NCBI GenBank assembly: GCA_021156175.1
Contig: JAJNBL010000006.1
Span: 52,667 to 116,666 of the forward strand
DNA from: Rickettsiales bacterium
GTDB lineage: Bacteria > Pseudomonadota > Alphaproteobacteria > Rickettsiales > JAJNBL01
Direction of reading: 5' to 3'
DNA length: 64,000 nt
Position numbers and translations under genes: made by a program
Notes under the pieces: generated by a model
Told to the model about the DNA's origin: nothing
Database searches by the model: none
What the model saw: the letters and a program-made list of their open reading frames with translations, nothing else
In this document: piece by piece, positions 61,153-64,000 of the stretch
Layout of the letters: each line of letters opens with the position of its first letter
How positions within the stretch are numbered: the first letter of the stretch is position 1

Positions 61153-61845
61153 ATGATCCGCTATTACTTCTCTCTGTTTCTTTTATGCCTCCTATGGAGT
61201 AATGCTGCATTTGCGGGCCTGTTTGAATCTTCAGATGCGATGAATGGCTTGCGAGGCAAAAATCTTCGCTATACGGATACTAAGGCTTTTGGAAAATTCA
61301 GCAGCAAAGAACTGCTTCCCGATGGAAGTTATATTTTCCGCTATGTACGCCATGCGGATGAACGCAATGACCATGTAGGATTCGATTCAGATATGGATCG
61401 TTATAACGATCCGAATCTTTACAATATGACGCTTTTTCGGGTCGATCAAAGTTACATGATCAGGGATTGGGCACAAGGCCGTATTACCTTACCGCCTGGG
61501 TGCGTACATCCAGGGCCTCGTAAAAGCACGGAAGTGGCGGAAGTGGATTGCACACCTGCCTTTGTGCCTACGCGCGAATTTAAAACGTCTTCTGGTACGG
61601 CTGTTTCCACTTGGTGGGATAGCCCGATGGAACAAGATTTTTGGGATAAAGCCGCCGGGAAAGAAGCTCCAAAAGGGAAAAAAGAACTTCTTAATCCTAG
61701 TGAACAGGATGAAGGATTCTGGGATAAAGCCGCAGGCAAAAAGTCCTTTGCACCTGCTCCTGATGCTACGAATATTCCAAGCACCGCAAAACCTTCTGCG
61801 TGGGATAAAATTTATAACAATGAGTCTAGTGATAACGGGAAATAA
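61153..61845 (+). CDS. Exported protein with repeated FWDK motif, between cysD and cysNC
   Basis: 230 residues from ATG 61153, one base after the cysD stop. A signal peptide is clear (about 1-21, LWSNAAFA). The mature part has RYVRHADERNDHVGFDSD and a lone Cys pair (PPGCVHPGP and VDCTP), possibly a disulfide. Near the C-terminus a motif recurs three times: DFWDKAAGKEAPKG, GFWDKAAGKKS and SAWDKIYNNE. The two full copies are also alike in DNA, so a recent internal duplication is likely. It sits in the middle of a sulfate-assimilation operon, which is odd for a periplasmic or surface protein. Unknown function. Confidence 0.78.
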   Translation: MIRYYFSLFLLCLLWSNAAFAGLFESSDAMNGLRGKNLRYTDTKAFGKFSSKELLPDGSYIFRYVRHADERNDHVGFDSDMDRYNDPNLYNMTLFRVDQSYMIRDWAQGRITLPPGCVHPGPRKSTEVAEVDCTPAFVPTREFKTSSGTAVSTWWDSPMEQDFWDKAAGKEAPKGKKELLNPSEQDEGFWDKAAGKKSFAPAPDATNIPSTAKPSAWDKIYNNESSDNGK

Positions 61846-61848
61846 CCT

Positions 61849-63801
61849 ATGAAAGCGACCGCACATTCTATGACACAACCTCTCTTGCATGCGAACTCTT
61901 CCTCGGAACGCGAACAAATGAAAATCGTGATCGTAGGTCACGTGGATCACGGAAAATCAACGCTTATTGGTCGAATTTTCCACGATACGGATTCGCTGCC
62001 TGATGGAAAGCTTGAGCAGATCCAAGCGATGTGCAAAAAGCGCGGAATGCCGTTTGAGTGGTCATTCCTGCTCGATGCGCTCCAGGCCGAGCGCGACCAG
62101 GGAATTACGATTGATACTACGCAAATCTGGTTTAAAACCAAAGCGCGTGACTATGTGATTATCGATGCGCCAGGCCATAAAGAATTCCTCAAAAACATGA
62201 TATCTGGAGCTGCGAATAGCGAAGCGGCATTACTGGTGATAGATGCGAATGAAGGCGTAAAAGAACAATCCAAACGCCATGGGTATTTGCTGCATCTGTT
62301 GGGCGTGAGCCAGATTGCCGTGATGGTAAATAAAATGGACATGGTGGGTTATTCGGAAGAGCGCTTTAAAGAAATTGAGAAGGAATACCGCGCCTACCTC
62401 AAAGGCATCGACGTGACGCCCACTTTTATTATTCCGATCTCGGGCCGCGAAGGCGATTGCATCACACAAACTTCTGCAAATATGCCGTGGTACAACGGCC
62501 CCGCAGTGGTCGAAGCACTGGATCACTTTAAGAAAAAGCCTACGGCAACGGATCTTCCTTTGCGCTTTCCCATTCAGGATGTCTATAAATTTGACGAACG
62601 CCGCATCATCGCAGGACGGATTGAAAGTGGCCGTCTGAAAGTAGGTGATGAAATCCTTTTCTCCCCCACCAACAAACGTGTAAAAGTCGCCTCGATTGCG
62701 AGCTGGAATGATACACCCGTTGCAAGCGATGAAGTATTCGCCGGGCAATCGGTTGGGATTACATTATCCGAACAGATTTTTGTGGAACGTGGACAAGTTG
62801 CTACGCATCTTGTCAACCCGCCTATCTTATCAAACATCTTCCGTGCACGGCTTTTTTGGCTTGGGAATAATGCACTCAAAGTAGGTAGCCGTTATAAATT
62901 GAAACTCAACACCGCGGAATGGACGGTGGAGGTCAAAGCCATCGAACAAGTGATCGATACGGGCAGTCTTTCCCACGGGAAATCGGAATCGGTTGAGAAA
63001 AATGCGGTAGCCGAGGTGCTCTTCCGCGTGAAAGGGTTGGCAGCACTTGATCCGTTTGAACAAAACGCCATCACAGGCCGCTTCGTGCTCCTCGAGAATT
63101 ACCACATTGTGGGTGGTGGTACGATTGACCTTGCCGGCATTGCGGATCAGCGCATGGATATTTCTGTGAAGTCGCAAAATATTTATACCGTCGATACGCG
63201 CATTACACCCGTTCAACGTGCGCGCCTCAATGGACACAAGGGAGGAATCTTGTGGTTTACAGGACTTTCAGGTGCCGGAAAAACAACCCTGGCACTGGGC
63301 TTACAACAACGTTTATTTGAGCGAGGACTTCATGTGTATGTACTCGATGGCGATAACGTCCGGCAAGGCTTGAACCGTGATTTGGGCTTCTCTCCGGAAG
63401 ACCGTTCAGAAAATATCCGGCGTGTCGGTGAAGTGGCAGCACTTTTCTCACACGCAGGAGTAATTACGATTTCAGCATTTATTTCGCCGTATAAATCCGA
63501 TCGCCATCATGCACGCGCGGCAGCACCTGATAGCTTCCACAGCATCTATATCAAAGCGCCCTTAAATCTTTGCGAAACCCGTGATGTGAAAGGCTTATAC
63601 GCCAAAGCACGCAAAGGCGAGATCAAAGATTTCACTGGTATTTCTGCACCGTTTGAGGAGCCTGAAAATCCTGATCTTGTGATTGATACCGAACGTATGA
63701 GTGTGGAAGAATCGATTGAAAGCTTGCTTGCGTATGTCGAGGAACATTTGGTAAAACCAGTCCATGATACGACTTTTGAAACACGCGGCGGTGGGATATA
63801 G
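61849..63801 (+). CDS. cysNC: Bifunctional sulfate adenylyltransferase subunit 1 / adenylylsulfate kinase
   Basis: 650 residues. The N-terminal CysN GTPase has G1 GHVDHGKS at 30-37, G3 DAPGHKEF and G4 NKMD, followed by EF-Tu-like beta domains. The C-terminal APS kinase has its own P-loop GLSGAGKTT at about 470-478, then [17 protein letters not shown] and the [17 protein letters not shown] substrate loop. CysN hydrolyses GTP to drive APS synthesis by CysD; the kinase part makes PAPS. It starts 4 bases after the exported protein gene. With an APS-type CysH, PAPS may serve sulfation rather than reduction. Normal length for a fusion. Confidence 0.94.
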   Translation: MKATAHSMTQPLLHANSSSEREQMKIVIVGHVDHGKSTLIGRIFHDTDSLPDGKLEQIQAMCKKRGMPFEWSFLLDALQAERDQGITIDTTQIWFKTKARDYVIIDAPGHKEFLKNMISGAANSEAALLVIDANEGVKEQSKRHGYLLHLLGVSQIAVMVNKMDMVGYSEERFKEIEKEYRAYLKGIDVTPTFIIPISGREGDCITQTSANMPWYNGPAVVEALDHFKKKPTATDLPLRFPIQDVYKFDERRIIAGRIESGRLKVGDEILFSPTNKRVKVASIASWNDTPVASDEVFAGQSVGITLSEQIFVERGQVATHLVNPPILSNIFRARLFWLGNNALKVGSRYKLKLNTAEWTVEVKAIEQVIDTGSLSHGKSESVEKNAVAEVLFRVKGLAALDPFEQNAITGRFVLLENYHIVGGGTIDLAGIADQRMDISVKSQNIYTVDTRITPVQRARLNGHKGGILWFTGLSGAGKTTLALGLQQRLFERGLHVYVLDGDNVRQGLNRDLGFSPEDRSENIRRVGEVAALFSHAGVITISAFISPYKSDRHHARAAAPDSFHSIYIKAPLNLCETRDVKGLYAKARKGEIKDFTGISAPFEEPENPDLVIDTERMSVEESIESLLAYVEEHLVKPVHDTTFETRGGGI

Positions 63802-63809
63802 TAGAAATA

Positions 63810-64000
63810 ATGACCATGACTTCACTTGCTCTCGATTTTGGCTTGGACTTTAATGATCTCTACACGCGCGAGGGGCTGGTGAAGCTTGATCGTGCGTTTA
63901 TCGAGTTTCTTTCCCATGGTCACGCAGATATCCATAATCGCCTCGTCACCGCACGGGAAAATCCGGATGCGTTAAACGCCAAAGATGAAAGCAATTTGTT
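63810..64000 (+). CDS. Start of an unidentified gene, cut by the window edge
   Basis: Open frame from ATG 63810 (or ATG 63816) to the right edge, 8 bases after the cysNC stop. The visible part reads LDFGLDFNDLYTREGLVKLDRAFIEF and so on (in part), an acidic helical start without signal peptide. It reminds me of the N-terminus of large FAD/NAD(P)-linked oxidoreductases related to the glutamate-synthase small subunit, but 63 residues do not prove it. If so, it could supply electrons to CysI. It belongs to the operon by position. Confidence 0.6.
   Translation, partial: MTMTSLALDFGLDFNDLYTREGLVKLDRAFIEFLSHGHADIHNRLVTARENPDALNAKDESNL

Overview
The window looks like chromosomal DNA of a Gram-negative alphaproteobacterium. 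The evidence is the gene order rpmH-rnpA-yidD-yidC-engB-argB, a PopZ (DUF2497) protein directly after a TolC-type channel, a DUF3576 lipoprotein, an NDUFS4-like complex I subunit, a short prolyl-tRNA synthetase without room for the usual editing insertion, and a 16-stranded-type porin. GC is moderate. I could not fix the order; an environmental or host- or prey-associated lineage (Micavibrionales or relatives) is only a guess. I found no rRNA, CRISPR, prophage or insertion sequence. One tRNA (Cys) is present. Apart from about 400 bases before the RNA helicase gene, there is almost no long non-coding DNA.

Layout. 1-3842 (minus): a truncated envelope gene, a MotB-like stator/OmpA protein, an alpha/beta hydrolase and YqgE/AlgH. 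4018-6045 (plus): a DsbD-type thiol reductase. 6051-11335 (minus): a keto acid decarboxylase, a saccharopine/lysine dehydrogenase-family enzyme, a DUF2238 membrane protein, proS and the NDUFS4-like subunit. 11603-13879 (plus): an orphan biotin-enzyme-like carboxyltransferase with a very long tail. 13890-21828 (minus): holA, lptE, leuS, a DUF3576 lipoprotein, a porin, prs and a methyltransferase. 21954-23844 (plus): class I aldolase and xerC. 23967-29804 (minus): pgm/manB, then argB-engB-yidC-yidD-rnpA-rpmH read from a strong promoter. Two 126-bp palindromic elements bracket pgm. 30615-35339 (plus): phoU, gpmI, lepB, rnc and era.

The most unusual part is 35344-48090. Two TPR proteins share a C-terminal domain I do not recognise, and they flank a DEAD-box helicase (with a structured leader and a repetitive RD-rich tail) and typA. 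They are followed by an ALDH7-type dehydrogenase, a tandem pair of related proteins with long glycine/alanine-rich hydrophobic stretches and serine-rich tails, each with its own intrinsic terminator, and a small secreted cysteine-rich protein.

48160-56509 holds rnhA, divergent glpD/glpK, a retropepsin-like RimB homologue next to rimK, tRNA-Cys, a Pcm-like protein, a TolC-type channel and popZ. 56679-64000 is a tightly packed assimilatory sulfate reduction operon: cysI, the precorrin-2 dehydrogenase part of siroheme synthase, cysH, an unknown gene, cysD, an unknown exported protein, cysNC and the start of another gene. Together these activate sulfate, reduce APS and sulfite and make siroheme. 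No dedicated flavoprotein partner for CysI is visible, and the truncated last gene is the nearest place to look for one.
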